From Pyrinomonadaceae bacterium (lineage in GTDB: Bacteria; Acidobacteriota; Blastocatellia; Pyrinomonadales; Pyrinomonadaceae), in NCBI GenBank assembly GCA_019694355.1, contig JAIBCB010000001.1, positions 587,001-651,000 on the forward strand: DNA of 64,000 nt, read 5' to 3'. Numbering within the stretch: the stretch's first letter is position 1; each line of letters opens with the position of its first letter. Position numbers and translations under genes: made by a program. Below, in pieces: positions 1 through 8,589 of the stretch. The notes under the pieces were generated by a model. That model was given only the letters and a program-made list of their open reading frames with translations, searched no databases and was not told the origin of the DNA.

Positions 1-1416
1 ATTCCCGGAATTCCCGGCATCGTTCTGGGTCACAACGAGACGATCGCATGGGGCGCAACGAATGTGGGGCCTGATGTCCAGGATGTCTACAAGCTTGAGC
101 TGGATGGCAATGGCTCCTATCTTTCGCCTCGTGGTTGGACAAAGCTCGCCGTAAGAACCGAGAAGATCGCCGTTAGGACGAACCCTCTTAGCCCGGCAAC
201 GGCAGACGTCGACCTTGAAGTAAGGTCGAGTGAAGAAGGGCCTGTCATCCTCGACGATAGGTCCGGTACATATGCCCTGAGATGGACGGCTTTCAGACCA
301 GAGAACAATGAGTTCGAGGCGTTCTATCGGCTTAATCGGGCAGGCAGTTGGCTGTCGTTCACGAATGCCCTCAAGACGTATGGCGGGCCGGCGCAGAACT
401 TTATTTATGCGGACACGAAAGGCCACATCGGTTGGTATGCCGCAGGACGGATCCCGATCAGGCGTAAAGGTTACGGGAGCTTGCCTTATGATGCGAAGAC
501 GAATGACGGCGACTGGATCGGCTATATTCCATTCAGCGAGTTGCCGCATTTGTATGATCCGCCAACCGGTCTGATCGTGACGGCGAACCAACGCACCGTT
601 AGCCCGGATTATAAATTTCCCCAGGTCGCTTCGGATGCTTCGGCTCCGTGGCGGGCGAGGCGGATATTCGATCGCCTGTCCGCGATCAAACGGATCTCAA
701 AGGACGATGTCGCGAACGTTCAGCTCGATGCATTCAACATTCCACTCGATCTGCTCGCCAAAGAGATCGTGCGTAGAAAGGCGGCATCACCGGACACTCT
801 CGAACTGTTGACAGGCTGGGACGGTCGAATGTTGCCGGACAGTCGTGCGGCACTCCTGAGCGAAGAGATCGCAAAGTGTGTTACGACGGAGATCACGCGG
901 GCTAATCCTCTTGTAAATTATGGAGTCATTCGCGAACGTATCACGGAGAGGGCGATTCGTGAAGGGCTAACCCGCTGGCTTCCGAGCGGGGTGAAGAATT
1001 ATGACGATCTTCTGCGGAGTTGTGATTCGGGCTCTCGTGAGAGCCTTGCACGGATCTTTGGCCCGGACCCGAATGCTTGGGTATGGGGCGGTATTTTTTC
1101 GGCCGTCTTTCCGCATCCTCTCGTGATGACGCCCGTTGTCGGCAAACAGTTCGTGACTCGCACGGATCCGCTCGCCGGAAGTCGATATTCCCCAAACGTC
1201 GGGTCGTCGGTTTCGATGCGATACATCGTGACGCCCGGCGAATGGGACGCAACGAGCCTCGTAATTCCGCTGGGTGAAAGCGGCCGGCCGGATAATGAGC
1301 ATTATAAGGACCAGTTCGACCAGTGGCGAACGAACACGCCGCCGCCACTCGTTTTTGGTCAGACGGCAGCTTCAAAACTTGGAGTTTCCCTTATTCTATC
1401 TCCGACCTCGAAGTAG
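1..1416 (+). CDS. Penicillin acylase family protein, 3' part (5' end outside window)
   Basis: The reading frame is open from base 1, so the gene starts upstream; 471 residues are visible. The first residues match the penicillin amidase beta-chain motif GHNETIAWGATN followed by D..D, which in this family lies a few dozen residues after the N-terminal nucleophile serine. That serine and the alpha chain are therefore outside the window. The C-terminal part keeps the family pattern of SGRP near HY.DQ and W before the end. Members are Ntn hydrolases, usually exported, that cleave themselves and hydrolyse amide bonds such as acyl-homoserine lactones or beta-lactam side chains; the substrate cannot be told here. 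The last 26 bases overlap the 3' end of the convergent ruvX. Confidence 0.88.
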   Translation: MPGIPGIVLGHNETIAWGATNVGPDVQDVYKLELDGNGSYLSPRGWTKLAVRTEKIAVRTNPLSPATADVDLEVRSSEEGPVILDDRSGTYALRWTAFRPENNEFEAFYRLNRAGSWLSFTNALKTYGGPAQNFIYADTKGHIGWYAAGRIPIRRKGYGSLPYDAKTNDGDWIGYIPFSELPHLYDPPTGLIVTANQRTVSPDYKFPQVASDASAPWRARRIFDRLSAIKRISKDDVANVQLDAFNIPLDLLAKEIVRRKAASPDTLELLTGWDGRMLPDSRAALLSEEIAKCVTTEITRANPLVNYGVIRERITERAIREGLTRWLPSGVKNYDDLLRSCDSGSRESLARIFGPDPNAWVWGGIFSAVFPHPLVMTPVVGKQFVTRTDPLAGSRYSPNVGSSVSMRYIVTPGEWDATSLVIPLGESGRPDNEHYKDQFDQWRTNTPPPLVFGQTAASKLGVSLILSPTSK

Positions 1417-1897
1417 GGCCGATGGCAGCCAGGAAATCTTCAAGTATTACCGATGCGGCCTCGCTATCAACCTTTTTTCTAGTTTCGGCAAGGTTGGCCC
1501 CTCGCTCCCAGAGTCGCCGCTTCGCTTCGTAAGACGAAACTCGCTCATCTTGCAGGAACACGGGTATCGATAGGGAAAGGGTCAACTTTCGGGCGATTGA
1601 GCGGGCTTCCTTTGACATTGTCGATTCGCCGCCGTCGAATTCGAGCGGCAAACCCACGACGACGGCAACAGCATCAAAATCGCGAACAAGGTCTTTGATC
1701 CGTACAAGCAAGGCCTTCCAGTTTGTGCGGTGTATGGTTTCGACGGGCCGAACAGTTATACGGAATGGGTCACAGACGGCGATCCCTACGCGCTTTGTTC
1801 CCGGGTCGATCGCAAGAACGCGGCCTTCGGGCGGAATCGGAAACTGCTCTGTAATATTCGGCGTATTAGGTATTTGTTCTTGTTGCAAGTCGCTCAC
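1391..1897 (-). CDS. ruvX: RuvX/YqgF, pre-16S rRNA nuclease / Holliday junction resolvase-like protein
   Basis: The 168-residue product has the RNase H-like fold signatures of the YqgF family: AIDPGTKRVG near residue 29 with the first catalytic Asp, VVGLP in the middle, and DERVSS then an Asp/Glu pair (DSEAA) near the C terminus. In E. coli the family member finishes the 5' end of 16S rRNA; a resolvase role has also been proposed. The start is a GTG at 1897 with no strong Shine-Dalgarno sequence, and the first 25 residues are a non-conserved extension, so a shorter start is possible. The gene lies back-to-back with the S41-like gene and converges on the penicillin acylase gene with a 26-base overlap. 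Confidence 0.92.
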   Translation of the reverse strand: MSDLQQEQIPNTPNITEQFPIPPEGRVLAIDPGTKRVGIAVCDPFRITVRPVETIHRTNWKALLVRIKDLVRDFDAVAVVVGLPLEFDGGESTMSKEARSIARKLTLSLSIPVFLQDERVSSYEAKRRLWERGANLAETRKKVDSEAASVILEDFLAAIGPTSRSEIE

Positions 1898-1952
1898 ACG
1901 ATAAAGGATAATTGAACACTGGGCCTTTTGGCAGCAATTTTGAGGTAATTAT

Positions 1953-3233
1953 ATGTCATTTCGCGGAAAACTCTGGGTCTTGATCCTGTCAGGCGTCATC
2001 GCGGGGTATGCCGTCATCGGCGGCCTGCCGGCCGTTGGCAGCCTTTTGACGGCCAATGCTCAACAGACGGTCAACGACCCGAATGCTCAGCTGAAAATAG
2101 TTGAATCTGTACTTGATCACATCCAGAACGACTATGTTGACATTCCCGATATGGAAAAAGTTCGCGTCGGAGCCCTTCGCGGTCTGACCAGCGGATTGGA
2201 TCCATATTCAAGCTATCTTACCCCCGAGCAGGCGGCGGAATACACAGCCGGAAAGGCCGACAAGACCGGTATCGGAGCTGAATTTGCGTCAGTATCAGGC
2301 TATCTGTACGTCCTTTCTGTTGCAAAGGGCGGGCCTGCTGACAAGGCCGGCATCAAGAATGGCGATGTGATCGAGTATATCGGTTCAAAGGCTACTCGCG
2401 ATGTTCAGCTCTATGACGCGATCCATTTGGTCGAAGGCGAACCCGGTTCGGTAGTCACGCTGCGTGTGCTTCGATCTGGAGAAAAGCCGCAAACAATAAA
2501 GGTTACCCGCGGTGAGGCAAAGGCTCAGGCCCCGGAAACAAAGATGGAGAGCGGTAGGACAGGCGTCGTTAAGGTGTTCTCGCTCGATAAGGGGCAGGCG
2601 GAACGAGTTCGCGAGGCGGTCAACGCAGTGGTCAAACAGGGTGCACAGAAGATCGTGCTTGACCTTAGGGCCGTTGCTGGAGGCAGCCTTGAAGAGGGCG
2701 TCAAGGTCGCGAATCTATTCATCGGCAGCGGTGCCTTGGCGACCGAGGTTGGAAAGGATAACAAGATCACGAAAACTTATTCCGCCGACCCATCTCAGGT
2801 GATCTTTGAAGGCAAAACCGCCCTGGTTACTAATATCAACACGGCCGGCGCGTCGGAAGCTATCGTTGCCGCTTTTGCTGACCACAAACGCGGTGCGATC
2901 GTTGGTGAGCGGACGTTCGGTGCCGGTTCGGACCAAAAGTTCTTTCCGCTTTCGGCCGGCGGTGGATTGCTCCTTACCGTTGCAAAATGGGCTTCACCGA
3001 CGGGCGTGCCGTTCTTTGGTGAAGATCGAAATTCGATCGGTATCAAGCCAAGCATTGAAGTGAAACGCGGAGATACGCAGGATCCGGATGAGGTCGATAC
3101 GCTTCTCGACAAAACAGCTCCGCAGGATCCGAACCAGCAAGTTGCACCTACGCCAACACCTACGCCGAAGCCTGTTGTTCGCGAGGATATCCAACTCAAG
3201 AAGGCGATCGAAGTACTCAACTCCGCCGCTTAA
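1953..3233 (+). CDS. S41-family PDZ protein lacking the catalytic Ser and Lys (probable pseudoprotease)
   Basis: The 426-residue product has a signal anchor (about residues 7-25), a helical N-terminal part, a PDZ domain (about 105-185), a tail-protease domain (about 200-370) and a Pro/Thr linker near 399-407. It aligns well with C-terminal processing peptidases. The place of the nucleophile, in the ..SAS*ASE.. motif of Tsp/CtpA, reads TAGASE here, with Gly299. The general-base lysine of FGKG is replaced by Ala324 in FGAG. The spacing of 25 residues between the two is exactly that of E. coli Tsp. The family is normally a Ser-Lys protease in the periplasm. This one probably acts as a binding or regulatory protein. 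The Shine-Dalgarno sequence GAGG lies 8 bases before the ATG. Confidence 0.9.
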   Translation: MSFRGKLWVLILSGVIAGYAVIGGLPAVGSLLTANAQQTVNDPNAQLKIVESVLDHIQNDYVDIPDMEKVRVGALRGLTSGLDPYSSYLTPEQAAEYTAGKADKTGIGAEFASVSGYLYVLSVAKGGPADKAGIKNGDVIEYIGSKATRDVQLYDAIHLVEGEPGSVVTLRVLRSGEKPQTIKVTRGEAKAQAPETKMESGRTGVVKVFSLDKGQAERVREAVNAVVKQGAQKIVLDLRAVAGGSLEEGVKVANLFIGSGALATEVGKDNKITKTYSADPSQVIFEGKTALVTNINTAGASEAIVAAFADHKRGAIVGERTFGAGSDQKFFPLSAGGGLLLTVAKWASPTGVPFFGEDRNSIGIKPSIEVKRGDTQDPDEVDTLLDKTAPQDPNQQVAPTPTPTPKPVVREDIQLKKAIEVLNSAA

Positions 3234-3255
3234 GGAACGTAAATGTGGAAATGAG

Positions 3256-3290
3256 AGCTGTTCGTGGCATATTGCTTCGGACAGCTTTTT
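3256..3290 (+). terminator. Rho-independent terminator after the S41-like gene
   Basis: The 8-bp stem AGCTGTTC/GGACAGCT (one G-T pair) at 3256-3263 and 3279-3286 is followed at once by a run of T. It sits 22 bases after the stop codon and argues against any start of the next gene inside its loop. Confidence 0.7.
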
Positions 3291-3332
3291 CCTTTCAACG
3301 AAAGATTTGAACCTGCTAGAATTGTAGGCCTG

Positions 3333-4373
3333 ATGAGGCAAATGCGCATAAAATTGGCGTTCGCGGGTGCTGCATTGTTGTTTGCGGCCTTCGTTGCGTT
3401 TGGCCAAGCAGCCGGACAGTCATCGGACGTGAATTTCCCGACACCGCTGTCTTCGAACAAGCTCACCGGTACGATCCGAGCTCGCGATATCGGCGATAAT
3501 CGACTAACGACGCACTATTTCGTTTTTAACGGCACGCAGGGCGATCTTTTCGTGAACGTCGTTTCAAGCAATCTCGATGCTGACATCGATGTGTTTTCCG
3601 CAGACGGACTGATCCCGCTTGCAAAGATGATCGTCGCATCTGATGCGCAGGCAAATGAGACAGGACGGTTGATCTATTTGCGAAGGCCCGAAAAGTTGAT
3701 CCTAAGGATCCAGGGACGGACTCCGAACGATCTTCCAGCAAGCTATCAGGTGTCGTTCGGCGGCAGTTTCGTAGCAATCACGGGTGAAGAAACTCAGAAG
3801 GCCCCGGTCGTGGAATCTGGCGTGAAGGGCGATGTTGCCGTGAACTCGGTGGGCACGATCTTGCCGCAGGTGAAGGAAACGCCTGCCCCTTCAAAGGATG
3901 TATCTACGGCGGAGAAAAAAATAGAGATCGCAAAAGCAAAAGAGCCTCGGACTGACGCGATTCCTCGGGCTGAGGCTGAAAGCCCGAAGAAGGCTGACGC
4001 ATCTGATACAAAGGCGACAAAACCGGGAAAGCGAAACGAAAGAAAGCGGCCTAAGGTTGTTGTTACAGAGAATATTGAGCCGAAGAAAGAGGAGACCGCC
4101 GAGGCCGAGAAGAAGAAGCCTGCGAAGCGTAAGAAAACCACTGCCCAAGCTAAGAAGAGACCGGATTCCTCGAAAGAGGAAACGCCACCGGCGGTCGATC
4201 CGCTAGCCAACGTAAAGCTGGTCATTCTCTTCAAGAATGGCGAAAAGGTAGAGATCGGGATGCCCGACCTTCTGCGATTCACGGTCGATAAGGGGCAGCT
4301 GATCGTAATACGAAAAACCGGTTCGATAGACCGTTATTCGATGCTGGAAGTTGCGAAGGTAACTATCGAGTAG
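3333..4373 (+). CDS. Secreted protein with PPC-like beta domain and Lys/Glu-rich linker, function unknown
   Basis: The start is set at ATG 3333 because it gives a standard signal peptide (MRQMRIKLAFAGAALLF.., cleavage after about residue 29) and because earlier in-frame starts fall in the preceding terminator. The product has 346 residues. Residues of about 40-145 (HYFVFNGTQGDLFVNVVSSN, later DIDVF) resemble the bacterial pre-peptidase C-terminal type of small beta domain. Residues of about 165-300 are a long low-complexity stretch rich in Lys, Glu, Ala and Pro. The last 55 residues form a compact segment with LFKNGEKVEI. No catalytic motif is visible. It may be a periplasmic or envelope-associated binding protein; this is an inference. 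Confidence 0.7.
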   Translation: MRQMRIKLAFAGAALLFAAFVAFGQAAGQSSDVNFPTPLSSNKLTGTIRARDIGDNRLTTHYFVFNGTQGDLFVNVVSSNLDADIDVFSADGLIPLAKMIVASDAQANETGRLIYLRRPEKLILRIQGRTPNDLPASYQVSFGGSFVAITGEETQKAPVVESGVKGDVAVNSVGTILPQVKETPAPSKDVSTAEKKIEIAKAKEPRTDAIPRAEAESPKKADASDTKATKPGKRNERKRPKVVVTENIEPKKEETAEAEKKKPAKRKKTTAQAKKRPDSSKEETPPAVDPLANVKLVILFKNGEKVEIGMPDLLRFTVDKGQLIVIRKTGSIDRYSMLEVAKVTIE

Positions 4374-4386
4374 CTTCTCTCGTGCC

Positions 4387-5997
4387 TTAGGCGTAGCTAT
4401 GAAGGCCTTTCAGCAGGTAGCTGACGCCAAGGTACGTAAAGACCACTAAAAGGAATCCAACGATGGCAAAGTAGGCCGAACTGCGTCCCTTCCAACCACG
4501 TGAGATCCTTGTATGCAAAAAGGCCGCGTAGGTGAGCCAGGCAACGAGAGCACCCGTTTCCTTTGAGTCAAAACCCCAGGGCCTGCCCCACGATTCGTTA
4601 GCCCAGATCGCACCGGTGATAAGAAGCATGGCGAGGCCGGCGAAGGCCAAGCAGCCGGTCTTATACATCAGGCCATCTAAGGTCTCGAGGCTTGGAAGGC
4701 GCTGACGCAAGCTCTCTGTTCTGAACCCAAACAGAAGGACAAAGAACGTGCCAACAATGGCGGTAAGGAGAGCCGCAAGTTCCACCGGGTTCGTGTTTAG
4801 CGACAGGAACATTTTGTCGCCGGTGTTTTGCACATACTGAGTTGCAAGAGCTTGGTATTGCGCGGGCGTCATCTGTGCGAGTTCCGCGGTCGACATATTT
4901 CGCGCTTCCGCAATTGCAAGCCCGGCGATCATATACTGATCGGGATCAGCGGCAAGCTGTTTTTGGAGTGCCGGAAGTACGGCCTGCGTTGACCGAATGC
5001 CGTTGATCAGGAGGCCCAACGAGGCGATCTGTGCGATGAACGCCGCGACGAGCAAATATTTCCCGGCCGTCTTTGCAAGTGCATTATCTTTGAATAGATA
5101 TATGCAATAGGCGATGACCACTCCGAGCAATAATAATCCAGCAATGCCAAGTGCAGGACCAACTCCGGGAAGCTCAAGCCTAAAGGGCGCCGAAAAAGGC
5201 TTTTTGCCGACCTCGCTCGGGACAAAGATGCCGGCTCGGTAAACAAATTCGAAGAGAACCGAAAACTTGCTGACAGTTGCAATAACGGAGATCGCGAAAA
5301 TGCTGGACCACACCGCCATTGCCTCGACCTTGACTCCATCCTTTAGCAGATACATCACGGCGACAGCAAAGCACACTAGAGCTACGCCATAGCTTAGGCT
5401 CGCGTCGCCCACGTGTATTGGCCGCCAATATGAATCAAGAACAGGGGGCAGTTCAACGAATTCTCCGCCGATAAAGCGGGCAAGCACAAGGATCATTGCC
5501 GCAAGAGGCAGAGTAAAAGCGGTCAGCACTCGCAGATTCTTTCGCGTTGCAAAAAGGAGAGTTGCGATTCCGGCACCAAACGCGAATGCCAAGCTCAGAT
5601 CGTATAGATTTGCGAAAGGAATATAGCGGAAGACCCACGGTGTCGCGTTATTGCCGCTTTCGCGCATTATTGCGATCTCGTGCTCATAGCCGTTCACCCA
5701 ACGGATAAGCCAGCTCGAAAGGTTGAAAAAGACACCGAGGGCCGCTCCCCAATAGCCGATCGCACGAGCCATATTTGACGGTGCGTAAAGGTTCGTGAGC
5801 TCAAAGAGCGCAGCAAGGATGTAACAGGCGAGAGCCAACATCATCAAGGCACCATCCGAGATGAAGCCGGGGCCGATCTGAAAGCGAAGCCCAAGCATCG
5901 CCAAGGATGCCGCAACGACAATTATTGCCGGAAGAGCACTTCGAAGTTTGCCGCTCGGTTCACTAACGCCTGTATCTGCTGTAATTACTGCTGCCAT
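4387..5997 (-). CDS. ccsA: CcsA/CcsB-type cytochrome c haem lyase subunit
   Basis: This polytopic membrane protein (536 residues) belongs to System II cytochrome c maturation. With ResB it moves haem across the membrane and attaches it to apocytochrome c. Many hydrophobic segments fill the chain. Near the C terminus is the tryptophan-rich haem-handling motif, here WGRPWGFDSKETGALVAW; the family norm is WGxxWxWD, so the third Trp is Phe (about residue 476, codon 4570-4572). The start at 5997 is preferred over 6018 because AGAGGA lies 7-8 bases upstream and because it avoids overlap with resB, whose stop is one base away. The gene is translated directly after resB. The middle soluble loop (QKQLAADPDQYM..) is longer than in short homologues. 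Confidence 0.9.
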   Translation of the reverse strand: MAAVITADTGVSEPSGKLRSALPAIIVVAASLAMLGLRFQIGPGFISDGALMMLALACYILAALFELTNLYAPSNMARAIGYWGAALGVFFNLSSWLIRWVNGYEHEIAIMRESGNNATPWVFRYIPFANLYDLSLAFAFGAGIATLLFATRKNLRVLTAFTLPLAAMILVLARFIGGEFVELPPVLDSYWRPIHVGDASLSYGVALVCFAVAVMYLLKDGVKVEAMAVWSSIFAISVIATVSKFSVLFEFVYRAGIFVPSEVGKKPFSAPFRLELPGVGPALGIAGLLLLGVVIAYCIYLFKDNALAKTAGKYLLVAAFIAQIASLGLLINGIRSTQAVLPALQKQLAADPDQYMIAGLAIAEARNMSTAELAQMTPAQYQALATQYVQNTGDKMFLSLNTNPVELAALLTAIVGTFFVLLFGFRTESLRQRLPSLETLDGLMYKTGCLAFAGLAMLLITGAIWANESWGRPWGFDSKETGALVAWLTYAAFLHTRISRGWKGRSSAYFAIVGFLLVVFTYLGVSYLLKGLHSYA

Positions 5998-5998
5998 C

Positions 5999-7498
5999 TT
6001 AAGAGTCCTCTCTATCAAGCTCCTTTGTGATCTGGTTGAACTTGTCTTCCATTCCGTTCGGGTTGCGGTTCGTCTCGGCGGCGATCACGGCTTCGGTCGA
6101 ACCGTCTTCGTTTGCCTCGATCCGGGCCCAGACTCGTCGATGTGAGACGAAAAATACAAAGCCCAGAGCCCCTACCAACCCAAATCCGCCGATATACCAC
6201 GCGATGAAGGACGCGTGGTAAGGATCGTATTTGATCGACAGAACGTGTGCGTACGGCGATTTTTCGAATTCTGAAAGCCGCCATTTATAGCCAAGTTTCG
6301 GGGCGGCGATAGGAGCATTTCCACCGATCTCCTTGGCGAATGCGAAAACCCGAACGGCTTCACCATTTGGAGGAGTGACGTTCAGGATCGCCGCTGGGTT
6401 CTTGTAGTCGCTGCTTCGAGTATCCGGTTGGCCATTCGGGCCGATAGTAAAGTCAGGTTGGAAGTCGGCGTACTCGACCTTTGTTCCATCGGCCAGCGTT
6501 GTGAACTCACCGCGTTGTATCTTGATCGTTTCTGCTGCGCCACCGTTTTCCGGTGTCAGACTGACGGTAATTGTTCGCGCGTTTCCGATCGGGATCGACT
6601 GTGCCTGGAAAAACCGGTAGCCGCGATAAGTAAACGGCTTGTTGAGGCTTACATCCGCGGTGTAGGTTCCATAAGCAGGGTCTGCGATCCGTACTTGAGT
6701 TCGCCAATCAAGCGTGTTCTGGACATCGATGGGTCCTGCCTCGTCGATCAGCTGCTGTTGGATATCCGTGCATGTGATCGCAAAGGGAAGCTGGACGTTA
6801 TATCGCTCCTTTTTGTCCAGTTTGTACTCGATCAGCTGGATCTGCTCCGTCTTTTGTCCAGGAACCATCCGAACATCAGCGTCAAATCCCGTCTGCAGGG
6901 CGACCCAATGTCCCATGAAAAGAATGATCAAAGCGAGGTGGACCACGTACGCTCCGAGGCGGTTCCATTTCCCGGACTCGCCAAAAACGAAAGTCGCTTC
7001 GTCAGTGTGAGTTATCTTTGGCTTGAGGCCTTTGCTCTTGAAGGTCGCGGCGATCTCATCGGCAACTTCCTGCACACCCTTGTTTTGGTATCGGCGAGTT
7101 TGTGTGAATTTCTTCGCTTCGAGCCACTTCCGGGTCGCGGCCACCTTGGGCCTCGCGATGTAGCTCCAAGCCGAAGGGAATCGATCGATCGATGCCAGGA
7201 CGATGTTGAGCGACAGCACCAACAGCATCAAGTTGAAATACCACGAGTGATAAATGTCAAAAAGCCCAAGAGCCCCGTAGATGGTCTTTTCGGCCGGTGT
7301 CAGCGAAGCGTAGAACGCATCGAACCCGCTCACATTCTGCTGAAGGATAAGCATTCCTACCATCGAGAGCACAACAAGAATGCATAGGAGCGCGACGCCG
7401 AATCTTACCGAGCTGATCCATGCGATAAATCGGTTTAGGAGCGCGGCTTTTGGCACTCGAGACGGTGGAGCTTTGATTGTCTCTTCTGCGGCAGACAT
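5999..7498 (-). CDS. resB: ResB/Ccs1 cytochrome c biogenesis protein
   Basis: The 499-residue product has the ResB layout: a cytoplasmic N terminus, two membrane segments around residues 30-55 and 85-105, a third near 185-205, a large extracytoplasmic domain with FTYRGYRFFQAQ (typical of ResB), and a final membrane segment near 425-450 followed by a charged tail. ResB is the partner of CcsA in System II and helps deliver reduced haem and apocytochrome for thioether bond formation. It is the first gene of the resB-ccsA pair and diverges from ctaB, so cytochrome c and haem A/O synthesis genes share a promoter region. A large open frame on the other strand inside this gene is a shadow. Confidence 0.92.
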   Translation of the reverse strand: MSAAEETIKAPPSRVPKAALLNRFIAWISSVRFGVALLCILVVLSMVGMLILQQNVSGFDAFYASLTPAEKTIYGALGLFDIYHSWYFNLMLLVLSLNIVLASIDRFPSAWSYIARPKVAATRKWLEAKKFTQTRRYQNKGVQEVADEIAATFKSKGLKPKITHTDEATFVFGESGKWNRLGAYVVHLALIILFMGHWVALQTGFDADVRMVPGQKTEQIQLIEYKLDKKERYNVQLPFAITCTDIQQQLIDEAGPIDVQNTLDWRTQVRIADPAYGTYTADVSLNKPFTYRGYRFFQAQSIPIGNARTITVSLTPENGGAAETIKIQRGEFTTLADGTKVEYADFQPDFTIGPNGQPDTRSSDYKNPAAILNVTPPNGEAVRVFAFAKEIGGNAPIAAPKLGYKWRLSEFEKSPYAHVLSIKYDPYHASFIAWYIGGFGLVGALGFVFFVSHRRVWARIEANEDGSTEAVIAAETNRNPNGMEDKFNQITKELDREDS

Positions 7499-7662
7499 AA
7501 TTCTCTAAATAAGCAGAATAGCGTAATTATAAGCTGTTTACCACGCGCCGGAAAGATTAGTGCCTCTAATCAGGCGAAAAGCAGGCAAGTTATCTGGGCA
7601 AACTTTGGTAAAATCGAATCTGAAAGGTATTCTTATAATTTCGGCTTCACGTTCGAGGACGC
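7499..7662. promoter_or_regulatory. Divergent promoter region between resB and ctaB
   Basis: On the minus strand a perfect TATAAT (7531-7526) lies about 28 bases before the resB start. On the plus strand a perfect TATAAT (7634-7639) lies 24 bases before the ctaB start. Neither has a good -35 hexamer at 17 bases, so these are candidate sigma70-type -10 elements only. No operator repeat was recognised. Confidence 0.4.
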
Positions 7663-8589
7663 ATGAAGATCTTGCGTCTAAATTTTATGGCATCAGCAGC
7701 AAGCGACATTCAGACGATCACAGCGGCGAGCATTCGGGAAAAGCTTTCGGCCTACTTCGAGCTCACAAAGCCTCGGATCGCGTTTCTGCTTGTGCTCACG
7801 AGTGCGGCGGGCTTCTATATGGGAAGCCGAAATGGTTTTGATGGAGTAACCTTCGCTTTCGCGATGGTCGGCATCTGCTTACTGGCTTTTGGGGTTGCTA
7901 CATTGAATCAGTACACAGAACGAGCGATCGACCCCAAGATGGAACGTACGGCGCGCCGCCCGCTTCCGACCGGGCGCGTTACGCGCAGCGAAGCACTGCT
8001 CTTCGGAGTGGTCCAGTGCGTGATCGCGGAAGTGGGCCTCTTCGTTCTCGTTAATCCGCTCACCGCATATCTCGGTTTGGCCGTCATTGTTGGCTACAAT
8101 TTGGTCTATACACCGCTGAAGACCCGTACTAGTGCCTCGACCGCGATCGGCGCCATTCCCGGAGCATTACCTCCGCTGATGGGTTGGACGGCCGCGTCAG
8201 GCGATATTACTTTGGCTGCCTGGGCATTGTTCTTGATTCAGTTCTTATGGCAGTTTCCTCACTTTTTCGCGATCGCATGGCTTTACCGTGAACAATATCG
8301 ACGCGCGGGGATAGTGATGCTGCCGGTGGTCGAACCAACTGGACGTATTACGATGCGGCAGATCGTTCTCTTTACGATAATGCTTGTGCCGATGAGCTTT
8401 GCTCCCTTCTTTTTTGCGTATTCCGGATTCATTTTCCTTGGTGCTGCGGTGGTTCTCGGCCTTTGGATCCTATATGCGAGCATTAAGTGTGCGATCGAAA
8501 AGACGGACAAGGCCGCAAGAAAGCTCCTTCTCGTCACGGTAATCTATTTGCCCTTGCTCTTCCTTTTGATGGTGATTGATAAAAAATGA
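7663..8589 (+). CDS. ctaB: Protohaem IX farnesyltransferase (haem O synthase)
   Basis: The enzyme adds a farnesyl group from farnesyl diphosphate to haem B, giving haem O for cytochrome oxidases. The 308-residue protein has eight to nine membrane segments and the UbiA-family first acidic motif, here LNQYTERAID followed by RT.RRPLPTGR. The usual N...D...D reads N...E...D, so the first acid is Glu. The second motif region (YTPLKTRTSASTAIGAIPGALPP) is clear. GAGG lies 5 bases before ATG 7663, which supports this start. The stop overlaps the next start as ATGA, so it is coupled to the oxidase subunit gene. Confidence 0.95.
   Translation: MKILRLNFMASAASDIQTITAASIREKLSAYFELTKPRIAFLLVLTSAAGFYMGSRNGFDGVTFAFAMVGICLLAFGVATLNQYTERAIDPKMERTARRPLPTGRVTRSEALLFGVVQCVIAEVGLFVLVNPLTAYLGLAVIVGYNLVYTPLKTRTSASTAIGAIPGALPPLMGWTAASGDITLAAWALFLIQFLWQFPHFFAIAWLYREQYRRAGIVMLPVVEPTGRITMRQIVLFTIMLVPMSFAPFFFAYSGFIFLGAAVVLGLWILYASIKCAIEKTDKAARKLLLVTVIYLPLLFLLMVIDKK

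Noticed and set aside
6428..7387. 319-residue open frame on the plus strand
   Set aside because: It lies wholly inside resB on the other strand, is rich in Arg, Cys and Leu without any domain, and resB has clear family motifs.
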